Origin: Fimenecus sp052273625
Lineage (GTDB): Bacteria; Bacillota; Clostridia; Oscillospirales; Acutalibacteraceae
Direction of reading: 5' to 3'
Assembly: GCA_052273625.1 (NCBI GenBank)
Contig: DAVZHW010000003.1
Location: forward strand, 1-64,000
DNA: 64,000 nucleotides
Positions 1 through 7,284 of the stretch are shown one piece after another; position 1 is the first letter of the stretch; each line of letters begins with the position of its first letter. The notes beneath the pieces are model-generated. The model saw nothing but the letters and a program-made list of their open reading frames with translations. It did no database searches and was not told the DNA's origin. Both the position numbers and the translations under genes were made by a program.

Positions 1-63
1 CGAGGGTGGTCACAAGGAAAAAAGGGCACAGCAAAGCAAGCCCATAAAATGGGCGAAAAAAAT

Positions 64-92
64 AAAAATCAGGGGACGGTTCTGTGATTTTT
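64..92. repeat. 29-bp palindromic dispersed repeat, copy 1
   Basis: Arms AAAAATCA (64-71) and TGATTTTT (85-92) enclose the 13-nt core GGGGACGGTTCTG. The same unit recurs at 2113-2140 and 3517-3545. A second small hairpin (GCCCAT/ATGGGC, 40-54) lies just upstream. The conserved core and A/T arms resemble short dispersed palindromes of Firmicutes that may be moved by REP/IS200-type transposases. That origin is inference, and no transposase is visible here. Confidence 0.85.
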
Positions 93-125
93 TATAATTC
101 TTTCGGTTAAATTTAAGGAGCGTTT

Positions 126-773
126 ATGAAAAAACACATACAAGATTTTATTAACTATAATTATAAGCAGTTAACCTTTTCCGATTTCTTTATCGGATTT
201 TTCATGTTGGCTTTTTTCACTTTTTTAATCGTACCGATAAATGTTCAAAAACCAATAATAACATATTTTTCATTTTTTCTTGACATTGCATACATAATAG
301 CAAGTGTTCTCATTTATAAGTTTTTTGACAGTCAGAAAAGAACGTTTCTTTTTGACGGTGTAAGAAATGAATTTATAAGTATTATGTTCTGCTTGTTTGC
401 TGCTGGATTTACGAAGCGTTATTTGTTGTTTTTCTTTTTAGAACTCATTTTGATTATTTTATTCGGTGCAATAACTGTTGTTCTTGGATGTTCAAGTATT
501 AAGAAAAAAGCTTTTTCCGAAGACAAGCTAAAAAAGGCAGATAAAATTTCTGTTCCTATAATAACGGCTTTCTCAATAAGCGGTGTGATTGCAGGTCGCA
601 TTTTGTTTTCACTTATTGATGTTCAGAACGGATTTATGTTAGGAATGTTGATGATTGTCGGAATACTTATCGGCGGCAACGGCGGTTATTTTTTGAAAGT
701 TTATTTATTGATTTGCCAAGAAAAGAAAATAAGTAACAAATTTATTGATTACTTGAATGATGTGGATGAATAA
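126..773 (+). CDS. polytopic membrane protein of unknown function
   Basis: 215 aa starting at an ATG 8 nt after AAGGAG. I do not recognise a family. About five to six hydrophobic helices are visible, roughly residues 19-37, 46-66, 84-96, 100-122, 141-163 and 168-195, with a glycine-rich stretch (IGGNGG) in the last. The N-terminus is basic and there is no signal-peptide cleavage pattern. It is the first of three consecutive plus-strand genes for membrane or exported proteins (126-2136) lying between two copies of the same hairpin repeat. Codon use is AT-rich. The topology suggests an integral membrane protein, but no transport motif is evident. Confidence 0.6.
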   Translation: MKKHIQDFINYNYKQLTFSDFFIGFFMLAFFTFLIVPINVQKPIITYFSFFLDIAYIIASVLIYKFFDSQKRTFLFDGVRNEFISIMFCLFAAGFTKRYLLFFFLELILIILFGAITVVLGCSSIKKKAFSEDKLKKADKISVPIITAFSISGVIAGRILFSLIDVQNGFMLGMLMIVGILIGGNGGYFLKVYLLICQEKKISNKFIDYLNDVDE

Positions 774-790
774 AAAAGGTAATTGAGGTT

Positions 791-1360
791 ATGAAAAATA
801 TTAAACTTATTTGTTGCTTTGTATTTTTTGGTATTTTAGCAAATGTTTCTGTTTTTCTTGGTGCTTTTCATACACTATCTTTTTATGGGTTTGCGCTTGA
901 CAGTCAGAATCTTTTATATGTCGGAAGAGACAATGCAATAGAAGTTTACAAAGGCAACGAAAAAGTTTTTAATATAAACCCTAAAACTTCACGAGCATAT
1001 GCGTTTACCATAAATGATGACATTATTGTTTTATCTACATCAGAGTTTGTATATAAAATCGATTTAAGCGGCAATGTAATTGAAAAAAGCGAAGATGTTT
1101 ATTCAAAAACATATACGGATATTGAAAAATCGAAAAAGCATTTCAAGACAGATAATAATGAGTATTTCTTGAAAAACAATTTCGGTCGATATAAAATTAT
1201 CGATAACAATAAAAATGTTTTGTATGAACTAACCTCAAAAGAATTTTCAGTTAAATTATTATTTATTATATCTATGCTTATGGAATTGTTGATTGCATGT
1301 TTATTTTTAATAAAAAACGATATACCAAAAGCAATGATAAGCAAATTTAAAAATCTATGA
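791..1360 (+). CDS. membrane-anchored protein with an extracytoplasmic domain, unknown
   Basis: 189 aa, 17 nt downstream of the previous gene, with GAGG before the ATG, so probably co-transcribed. An N-terminal hydrophobic segment (residues about 5-27) and a C-terminal one (about 150-170) flank a domain of short beta-like repeats (patterns such as LLYVGRDNAIEVY and VYKIDLSGNVIEK) reminiscent of beta-propeller or PQQ-type blades. The domain is too short for a full propeller. I cannot assign a family. The likely topology is two membrane passes with the middle domain outside. Confidence 0.55.
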   Translation: MKNIKLICCFVFFGILANVSVFLGAFHTLSFYGFALDSQNLLYVGRDNAIEVYKGNEKVFNINPKTSRAYAFTINDDIIVLSTSEFVYKIDLSGNVIEKSEDVYSKTYTDIEKSKKHFKTDNNEYFLKNNFGRYKIIDNNKNVLYELTSKEFSVKLLFIISMLMELLIACLFLIKNDIPKAMISKFKNL

Positions 1361-1458
1361 AATACACGAGTGCTTTTCTGACTTAACGAAAGGTAGAAAG
1401 AAGTTAACAAGAAATAGATGTTGCATATATTGTGTAGTATTAAAAAAGTGGGGTCATT

Positions 1459-2136
1459 ATGTTTTATATAATAAGACTTGTTATAGCATGTATTGCAGTT
1501 TTGCTTGCATTACTTTTTACAAAACGTACTAAAAATAGAAAACGCATTGTCGCTATTGTACTTGTTATGGTTGCGGTTTTATATCAGCTTTCTGTTGTTT
1601 TTCCGATTGAACAAATACACAAACACGATAATGTTGAAGAAGTATTTGATTATATGTATTCGGGAAATATCGACTTTATAGAATACGGTCAAGATTCGGC
1701 GTTTGTTTCATTTAGGCAGGAGTCCTCTCCCAACAGTTTTAGGTCTGCTGTGATTTTGAAAAAAGACGGAAAATATATAGTCGGATTTCCAAAAAAGAAC
1801 CAACGCATTTACTATTGTTCAGGTTCGGGAGTGAGTGTAAGTTTTTACCATTTAAAAGATACCAATGATTATTATTTGACTGTTTTCGGTAGTGTTGACA
1901 CCGATAGCGTGTCAGATTCCGAAAATCACAAATTTAATTTTGCCAACGGTAATATGTCAAGCACAACTACGGTTTATATTAAAGATATCAGTAATTACAG
2001 CTTGACTTATACTGCATTAGAGCACGAATACACAATTTCAACTTATATGGAAAATGAAGAATTGCGCTTTAATGTAACAGGCGATATTAATAACAGCTCG
2101 GAATACTTAAATAAAAATCAGGGGACGGTTCTATGA
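1459..2136 (+). CDS. membrane-anchored exported protein, unknown; 3' end supplied by a repeat
   Basis: 225 aa; ATG preceded by GTGGGG at suitable distance. Residues 1-22 and 31-47 are hydrophobic, with a basic KRTKNRKR loop between them; the remaining ~175 residues are polar and probably extracytoplasmic. No family is recognised. The last codons, stop included, lie inside the 2113-2140 hairpin repeat, so the C-terminal residues (NQGTVL) are encoded by the repeat and the native C-terminus may have been replaced. It appears to form one unit with the two preceding genes. Confidence 0.55.
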   Translation: MFYIIRLVIACIAVLLALLFTKRTKNRKRIVAIVLVMVAVLYQLSVVFPIEQIHKHDNVEEVFDYMYSGNIDFIEYGQDSAFVSFRQESSPNSFRSAVILKKDGKYIVGFPKKNQRIYYCSGSGVSVSFYHLKDTNDYYLTVFGSVDTDSVSDSENHKFNFANGNMSSTTTVYIKDISNYSLTYTALEHEYTISTYMENEELRFNVTGDINNSSEYLNKNQGTVL

Positions 2137-2140
2137 TTTT
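2113..2140. repeat. 29-bp palindromic dispersed repeat, copy 2
   Basis: AAAAATCA (2113-2120), core GGGGACGGTTCTA with one substitution against copies 1 and 3, then TGATTTT (2134-2140). It supplies the TGA stop of the upstream gene and ends two bases before an in-frame TTG of the GH27 frame. Confidence 0.85.
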
Positions 2141-2199
2141 CATTGTCAAGCCAAAAAAGATATGCTAAAATAAACAAAAACCGTTCGGGATGTGAAAAA

Positions 2200-3501
2200 A
2201 TGTCAAAAAGAAAACGCTTATCTTCTCCGCCGATGGGCTGGAACAGTTGGGATTGTTACGGCGCGGCAGTAAATGAGGAGCAACTGCTCGGAAACGCCGC
2301 CTATATGGCGGAACACTTAAAACCGTACGGCTGGGAATACATCGTCTGCGATATTCAGTGGTATGAGCCGAGCGCCGTCGGCAATGATTACCACCCGTTT
2401 ACAGAGCTTTGTATGGATGAATATTCTCGTCTTATCCCTGCCGAAAACCGCTTTCCCTCTGCGGCAGGCGGCAAAGGGTTTCGCCCGATTGCCGACAAAA
2501 TCCACGAAATGGGGTTGAAATTCGGCATCCATATTTTGCGTGGCATCCCACGGCAGGCGGTGCATCAAAACACAAAACTGCTCGGCACAGACAAAACCGC
2601 GCGGCAAATTGCGCATCCGTTTTCCATTTGTGCGTGGAATACCGATATGTACGGCGTAGACCCTGACAAAGACGGCGCACAGGAATATTACGATTCGCTT
2701 TTCACGCTCTACGCTTCTTGGGGCGTGGATTTTGTCAAGGTTGATGATATTGCAAATACCGAGTTCAAACCGCACGAACCGTATTCCGCAAAGCGTGAAA
2801 TCGAAATGATTCGTACTGCAATGGACCGTTGCGGCAGGGATATGGTCTTGAGCCTTTCGCCGGGTCCCGCACCGGTGGAATTTGCAGAACATTTAGCGGA
2901 AAATGCCGATATGTGGCGTATGACAGGCGATTTTTGGGACAGTTGGGATAAACTGTATGCGATGTTCGAGCGTTGCGAAACATGGTATCCGTTTGTGGGA
3001 AACGGCGCATTTCCCGATTGTGATATGTTGCCGCTCGGCAGACTTTGCAAAACCGCCTCGTATTGCGGCGACCAAAACCGAATGACACACTTCACAAAAG
3101 ACGAACAACGCACCATGCTCACGCTTTGGAGCATTTTCCGTTCGCCTTTGATTTTGGGCGGCGAATTGCGTGAAACCGATGCGTTTACCTTGTCGCTTTT
3201 AACCAACCGCGAGGTGCTTTCCCTCAACCAAAACGGGTTTGGTGCGAAGCCTTTGCACGTGCCGGATGATGATTTGCGTTTGTGGTGCGCTTCGGACGCC
3301 GAAAAAAATCCCGTGGTCGCAGTGTTCAACGTGGGCGAAACCGAAAAATCGGTTTGCCTTTACGATTTACTCCCCGTGGAATACCGCACTTGCAGTGCTT
3401 TACACGATTTGTGGTCGCATACGGACTGTGCGTACACCAAAGACTTGCAAATCGCTTTACCGCCCCACGCTTCGGTGCTTTATCAACTGAAATCCAATTA
3501 A
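2200..3501 (+). CDS. GH27-family alpha-galactosidase (melibiase), cytoplasmic
   Basis: 433 aa from the ATG at 2200; the frame is open back to a TTG at 2143, but that extension has no ribosome site and the conserved fold starts at SPPMGWNSWD. This GH27 signature and the VDFVKVDD segment, whose Asp is the usual catalytic nucleophile of clan GH-D, support retaining hydrolysis of terminal alpha-galactosides, alpha-GalNAc or beta-L-arabinopyranosides. The C-terminal ~80 residues form the usual beta-sandwich. No signal peptide, so cytoplasmic. It is flanked on both sides by copies of the 29-bp hairpin repeat and is visibly richer in GC than the three upstream genes, so it may be a separately acquired cassette. 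Exact substrate cannot be told from sequence. Confidence 0.88.
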   Translation: MSKRKRLSSPPMGWNSWDCYGAAVNEEQLLGNAAYMAEHLKPYGWEYIVCDIQWYEPSAVGNDYHPFTELCMDEYSRLIPAENRFPSAAGGKGFRPIADKIHEMGLKFGIHILRGIPRQAVHQNTKLLGTDKTARQIAHPFSICAWNTDMYGVDPDKDGAQEYYDSLFTLYASWGVDFVKVDDIANTEFKPHEPYSAKREIEMIRTAMDRCGRDMVLSLSPGPAPVEFAEHLAENADMWRMTGDFWDSWDKLYAMFERCETWYPFVGNGAFPDCDMLPLGRLCKTASYCGDQNRMTHFTKDEQRTMLTLWSIFRSPLILGGELRETDAFTLSLLTNREVLSLNQNGFGAKPLHVPDDDLRLWCASDAEKNPVVAVFNVGETEKSVCLYDLLPVEYRTCSALHDLWSHTDCAYTKDLQIALPPHASVLYQLKSN

Positions 3502-3516
3502 GGCAGGAAAAATTAA

Positions 3517-3545
3517 AAAAATCAGGGGACGGTTCTGTGATTTTT
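3517..3545. repeat. 29-bp palindromic dispersed repeat, copy 3
   Basis: AAAAATCA (3517-3524), the 13-nt core identical to copy 1 and TGATTTTT (3538-3545), 15 bp after the GH27 stop. Followed by the terminator at 3627-3664. Confidence 0.85.
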
Positions 3546-3626
3546 CTCTGCTGCCATGAAAAATATTTGTAAAATCCTGTTTTGATCCTGTAAATATATT
3601 TCCGTCTACTGAAATCAAAACATCAT

Positions 3627-3664
3627 AAAAAGCGTCGGAGAAATCAAACTCCAACGCTTTTTTT
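3627..3664. terminator. bidirectional intrinsic terminator
   Basis: Arms 3629-3640 (AAAGCGTCGGAG) and 3649-3660 (CTCCAACGCTTT), one mismatch, 8-nt loop, A-run before and T-run after. It lies between the converging GH27 gene and the minus-strand deiminase gene and can serve both. Confidence 0.75.
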
Positions 3665-3666
3665 GT

Positions 3667-4464
3667 TTAGTCCTCCCAGCTGATACAATTTAGCAATCCG
3701 CCTTTTACGGCTATTTCGTTTATATTAACAGGGATTATTTCTTTGTCAAAAATGCTCTTTGCCGTATCTAAAGCAATGTTATCGGTTTCAACATCGAACA
3801 CCGGCAGAAATATTGCCTGCTCGGTTTCTAAAAAGTTAAGATAGCAACCGACAGCGCTGTCGCCCTTTGAATCAAAATACGGAAAATCAATGACCTCGAC
3901 TCCGTGATTTTGTAAGGTGGTTTTGATATGCGCCTCCAATCCGAACAGCGAGCGAGAGGCATTGCCGACAGCGGTATTTTCATTGACAAAACGCACCATA
4001 CCGTCAGCGTGTCCCGTCATATCAGATAGAAGCGACGGAATGATAATCACCCGTGCCTCTAACAGATTTTCCAATTCCTGTACCAATTCGACAGAAGAAT
4101 ATTTCAAGTTTCCCGTAAAAACTCTGTCGCTGATGACAACTGTTTCTTTTGACGGGGAAAACACCACATTTCCGCCGTCTAAATTTATATTGGAATAAAC
4201 AAGATTTTTGATAGCGAAAGTCGGTGCAATTTCTCTGCGAAAATCGGTGCGAAGCTCGGGATAATCATTAAGATAACTCGGCTCGTATCTGAACGATACA
4301 TATTTGCCCGATTTAGTTTTCACGGGCATAAAATCCCGAAGCCAAATATCTTTTGCATTATTTAATAATTTATATTTTATATTAAATAAATCGAGTGCGG
4401 CGAACATTCTGTCCGCCGCAGGCTTGTATTTTTGTGTGTTTAGTTTAGATGAAAAATAGAGCAT
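3667..4464 (-). CDS. agmatine deiminase / peptidylarginine deiminase-like protein
   Basis: 265 aa, shorter than typical agmatine deiminases (about 350-370 aa) but with the landmarks of the guanidino-modifying fold in order: WLRDFMPV near residue 43, LDGGN near 94, GHADG near 152 (catalytic His) and a C-terminal GGLLNCISW with the nucleophilic Cys. The family hydrolyses agmatine or protein arginine to carbamoyl derivatives plus ammonia. The short length and changed C-terminus leave the substrate open. No Shine-Dalgarno precedes the ATG; it starts 11 nt after the stop of the upstream minus-strand gene, so translation may be coupled. No polyamine or carbamate kinase genes lie nearby. Confidence 0.75.
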   Translation of the reverse strand: MLYFSSKLNTQKYKPAADRMFAALDLFNIKYKLLNNAKDIWLRDFMPVKTKSGKYVSFRYEPSYLNDYPELRTDFRREIAPTFAIKNLVYSNINLDGGNVVFSPSKETVVISDRVFTGNLKYSSVELVQELENLLEARVIIIPSLLSDMTGHADGMVRFVNENTAVGNASRSLFGLEAHIKTTLQNHGVEVIDFPYFDSKGDSAVGCYLNFLETEQAIFLPVFDVETDNIALDTAKSIFDKEIIPVNINEIAVKGGLLNCISWED

Positions 4465-4475
4465 ATTTTATTAAC

Positions 4476-5099
4476 TTAATATTTTAATTTACTTATGAAA
4501 AACCTGTACTCTGCTTCTGCGTCGGGATTATCTTTATCTTTTAACCCTATTCGTTCACTTCCTTTGGATTCAAATGCTAATGAACTGTCAATGATTTTCC
4601 ATTCTGGAAGATTACTGTCTTCGATTTTCAAAGTGTCTACTAAGGTCGTCGGTCTGCCTTCGCCAAAATTCATTTTTATATTATCATCAATAATCAGAGT
4701 GTTATCTTCTATTTTGATAGCGCCTCTTATAAGTACATTATCAAGCTCAATTTGTTTATTTTCATTTTCTGACCTATTTTCTTTACCGGCTAAATGAAGC
4801 ATTCCACCATAAAGGAAAAACTTACCAACCATGTTCTTATCTGTTAAAATTTTATAAGCTTTATTACTTTTTGTTATATCGTTTTCACTTTTTTTAGTAC
4901 CATCTTCATAATGAGTTGCTCTGTAAATATAACTGTATGAATCATTTGCAGGATAAGCTTCGGTTACTGTTATTAAGTAATCGCCATTAGCACAATGTAT
5001 TATTTTTCCAAGCAAATAATGCGCAAGGTCTGTTGCATTTTTATCTCCAAATAAATTATTTTCTAATTCTTCCATAATGAATCCCCTTTTTTCTTCCAT
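4476..5099 (-). CDS. diverged methylpurine-DNA glycosylase (MPG/AAG-like) family protein
   Basis: 207 aa. The pattern NATDLAHYLLGKII, then VTEAY, then GKFFLYGGMLHLAG, then VLIRGAIKI follows the fold of 3-methyladenine DNA glycosylase II (MPG), which excises alkylated purines. The Glu and Tyr of the family's E-A-Y active-site motif are kept. The following His is replaced and the usual YVYxxYG motif is degraded, so activity is uncertain. It may be a non-canonical MPG-fold protein. The start is ambiguous: a 24-bp tandem duplication gives two in-frame ATGs (5099 and 5075), each with its own GGAG or GGGG box. Confidence 0.62.
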   Translation of the reverse strand: MEEKRGFIMEELENNLFGDKNATDLAHYLLGKIIHCANGDYLITVTEAYPANDSYSYIYRATHYEDGTKKSENDITKSNKAYKILTDKNMVGKFFLYGGMLHLAGKENRSENENKQIELDNVLIRGAIKIEDNTLIIDDNIKMNFGEGRPTTLVDTLKIEDSNLPEWKIIDSSLAFESKGSERIGLKDKDNPDAEAEYRFFISKLKY

Positions 5100-5114
5100 A
5101 ATAAATCTCCTTTT
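5067..5114 (-). repeat. 24-bp tandem duplication of ribosome site plus start codon
   Basis: Units 5067-5090 and 5091-5114 differ at two bases only. Each contains, on the minus strand, AAAAGGAG or AAAAGGGG, a 6-7 nt spacer, ATG and GAAGAA. Because 24 is a multiple of three both starts read the same frame (MEEKRGFI then MEELENN). Confidence 0.85.
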
Positions 5115-5117
5115 AAT

Positions 5118-5288
5118 TCAATCCCAAATTTTCAATAAAACAACCGGTCCGCTATCCTTGATTTTCTCTTCGCCGACGGTGATTGAATAATCCTCATAAG
5201 GCTCAATCGAGGTTGCCCAAACGCCCTCTCGCTTCTTGAGTTCCTCAACAAGCTTACAAGTCGGCACTGTGCTTAAATCAAAACTCAT
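5118..5288 (-). CDS. small BC1881-like protein
   Basis: 56 aa, read directly from the minus strand: begins MSFDLSTVPTCKLVEELKKR and ends PVVLLKIWD. The layout (LSTxxTxxLVEELKKREGV, an acidic centre, a GPxVLLxIWD end) is what I recall for the short BC1881 family found in Firmicutes and their phages; its function is unknown to me. ATG is preceded by AGGGGTG and a near-consensus promoter. It heads a possible three-gene minus-strand unit with the MPG-like and deiminase genes. Confidence 0.6.
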   Translation of the reverse strand: MSFDLSTVPTCKLVEELKKREGVWATSIEPYEDYSITVGEEKIKDSGPVVLLKIWD

Positions 5289-5318
5289 ATAAAACACCCC
5301 TATAGTTTATTTGCTTTC

Positions 5319-5346
5319 ATTATAGCAAATTGTATTTTTTCGTCAA
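5319..5346 (-). promoter_or_regulatory. sigma-A-type promoter for the 5118-5288 gene
   Basis: On the minus strand: -35 TTGACG (5341-5346), 16-nt spacer, -10 TATAAT (5319-5324). Confidence 0.65.
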
Positions 5347-5369
5347 CTACACATTTTACTTAATATACC

Positions 5370-5425
5370 ACGGCTTTTGTACGGTTTTTCGTACTTCGTA
5401 ACTGTTGTGATTTTAGAACCGTAAC
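5370..5425. repeat. dispersed repeat R1, copy 1
   Basis: A ~56-bp block starting ACGGCTTTTGTACGG and ending ACCGTAAC, matched with few changes at 9421-9477. It contains the inverted repeat GTACG/CGTAC and ACGGTTTT paired with AGAACCGT. It lies directly downstream of the zinc-ribbon gene. Confidence 0.8.
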
Positions 5426-5430
5426 CTATT

Positions 5431-5637
5431 TTATAGGCTTTTAAGATATTCTGCACGATATTCTCTTATTGTCATACCGTTGGAAATTGATTTCTCGTCT
5501 TCGTCTGCTTTGTAATCGTATTCCCAACCGCAATACTCACAAATCCAGTACATATCAAGGGTTTCATTCCCGCATATCGGGCAAGTAACAATATGAAAAT
5601 CGCAGCTTTTATATTCTACGGTATCTCGTATATTCAT
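5431..5637 (-). CDS. small CPCC-like zinc-ribbon protein
   Basis: 68 aa with AAAGGAG 6 nt before the ATG. Two knuckles, CPICG near residue 19 and CEYCGWEYDY near 33, followed by NGMTIREYRAEYL, resemble the cysteine-rich CPCC family (a single zinc ribbon with a WE-acid tail). Such proteins occur as orphan genes in accessory regions and are sometimes immunity-like; function unknown. The four Cys probably bind zinc. It overlaps the doubtful frame 5609-5842 and sits between R1 and R2 repeat copies. Confidence 0.65.
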   Translation of the reverse strand: MNIRDTVEYKSCDFHIVTCPICGNETLDMYWICEYCGWEYDYKADEDEKSISNGMTIREYRAEYLKSL

Positions 5638-5756
5638 AACGCACTCCTTTCGTTAATCGATTACTTCGTATAAAATCCTTATCCTGTTCCAAGGTGTGTT
5701 CATAAATCATATTATACGAGAAATCATGCACTGTTTTTTGTACATTAAAATAATGC

Positions 5757-5822
5757 ACAAACGCAATGGGTAATTTACTCGGCGGAAATGCGGCAAATTC
5801 ATAATCGGTCAATAAGTGGTCG
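5757..5822. repeat. dispersed repeat R2, copy 1 (with an uncertain minus-strand frame)
   Basis: The block starting ACAAACGCAATGGG and running through GCGGCAAATTCATAA to GTGGTC is repeated at 9500-9565. On the minus strand it reads EFAAFPPSKLPIAFV inside an open frame of 77 codons (5609-5842) that starts at a TTG without a ribosome site and runs into the zinc-ribbon gene. I regard that frame as a repeat remnant rather than a proven gene. Confidence 0.75.
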
Positions 5823-6041
5823 TTGAATTTTATTCTTTTCAAAGAAAAAGATAGGGTGCACTACATATTTTATGGCACCCTTACCTTAAATTCTGATGAC
5901 AAACAATATATAAAACTGAAAATTAGCCCACAAACAAAACAAACTATATAGTTAGATAAAATCAGGATATCATAGATGTGTTGTTTTTGTCGCATTTATT
6001 ATGATATAATATGCATATCAGAAATTATCGGAGGTTGAATT

Positions 6042-6797
6042 ATGGATAAAAGGGAAAATTTAGTTGATTGGTTTATAAAGGGGACTTTTTTTAATAAAAG
6101 TTATAATGGTAAAGAATTTAATATGTTTTCAACAAATAAAGAGGATATACTGCTTGCTGTAAAAAAGGCTTATATTGATATGACTCCAAGAACAATAAAG
6201 GGTCTTGCAGATATACATAATAAAACATTTAATGAAGCGTTTGATAATATATTATCTGAATTAGCAGATAGATTCATAAATTATTTTAAATCTGCCATTA
6301 AAAGTGAAACGGAATTTGATAATTGGCATAAAGATGTTTGTGAAAAATTCCAAGAAGATTTCAACAATCTTTTAGAAAACTATAATAAAGAGACATCCCA
6401 AATATCATATGGAAAAGCACAAAAAATAGTAAATATGACATTTAAGTATATATATTGCTTTGATAACAATATAAATTCCGATTATTTTTCCGATTATTTT
6501 AAATATTGTCATATGACTTTAGACAGTTATACTTTAAATTGGTTTTTAGAAGATGTTAGAAATTGGGTAAAAGAAAATAATGATTTTAAATTTAATAAAA
6601 AGGAAATACATGCTTGGAGTAATTTAAGGGAAGGAAATTACAATGATAAATTCTCATATTTATGGATACAAACTCAAATCAGAGCTTATTTAAAACAACA
6701 AACTAAATATCCTACAACCCCATTTTATGCTGAATTTATAATCTGGCAGGAAGAGAAAGCCAAAGCTTTGCAGAAAGAAAAAGAAAAGAAACAGTAA
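6042..6797 (+). CDS. hypothetical cytoplasmic protein, AT-rich
   Basis: 251 aa; GGAGG sits 7 nt before the ATG and a TATAAT (6005-6010) lies upstream. I do not recognise it. The sequence is rich in Lys, Asn, Phe and Tyr, has no membrane segment, is probably mostly helical and ends in a charged coiled-coil-like tail (EEKAKALQKEKEKK). Its AT content is visibly higher than the flanking genes, which suggests recent transfer. It is convergent with the neighbouring 6799-8343 pair, the two stops being one base apart, so the 3' ends abut without a terminator. Confidence 0.6.
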   Translation: MDKRENLVDWFIKGTFFNKSYNGKEFNMFSTNKEDILLAVKKAYIDMTPRTIKGLADIHNKTFNEAFDNILSELADRFINYFKSAIKSETEFDNWHKDVCEKFQEDFNNLLENYNKETSQISYGKAQKIVNMTFKYIYCFDNNINSDYFSDYFKYCHMTLDSYTLNWFLEDVRNWVKENNDFKFNKKEIHAWSNLREGNYNDKFSYLWIQTQIRAYLKQQTKYPTTPFYAEFIIWQEEKAKALQKEKEKKQ

Positions 6798-6798
6798 T

Positions 6799-7272
6799 TT
6801 AATGCATCAAATAATTACGAAAATCATAAGCGTGTTCGATAATATCTGAAAAATCACCTTTTTCAATATCGTATTTAATATTGTCTTCCTCTGCGAAACC
6901 CATACAAAATGAAAGTACACTATCCAATGTTGAATGTGGCGTACAACAGTTTTCAGCAAACTTTTTAGCAATCAACATAGTTGTTAAATATTCCTCAGGA
7001 AAATCTTGAAAAATCTCTGTTGTGCCGTAGCTTTTAATCAAAGAAACAATTTCGGCATAAGCAAACAAAAAGTCTGGATTTGAATTGTGTAAATCAGCAA
7101 CTGATAAATTATAAGAGTCAAATATTTCTTTTAAGAAATAATACGATTGCTGCATAAGATTGGAAAAATCGTCATAGTCAAAATCGTATTCGCCAAAAGC
7201 CATCGGATTTTTGCATGCAATATAATCGTATTTCCATCTTTCACATATAACTCTGAATAATGTTGAATCCAT
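6799..7272 (-). CDS. hypothetical cytoplasmic protein
   Basis: 157 aa with AAAAGGAG before the ATG, 12 nt after the WYL regulator gene and so likely in its operon. Acidic, probably all-helical, with no membrane segment and no motif I recognise (features include FDYDDFSNLMQQSYYF and two Cys at NCCTPHST). Being co-transcribed with a WYL-domain regulator is the only functional hint. Confidence 0.6.
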   Translation of the reverse strand: MDSTLFRVICERWKYDYIACKNPMAFGEYDFDYDDFSNLMQQSYYFLKEIFDSYNLSVADLHNSNPDFLFAYAEIVSLIKSYGTTEIFQDFPEEYLTTMLIAKKFAENCCTPHSTLDSVLSFCMGFAEEDNIKYDIEKGDFSDIIEHAYDFRNYLMH

Positions 7273-7284
7273 TTTTTTCTCCTT

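Noticed and set aside
5609..5842. 77-codon minus-strand frame
   Set aside because: TTG start without ribosome site, built largely from repeat R2 and overlapping the zinc-ribbon gene; kept only as a repeat.
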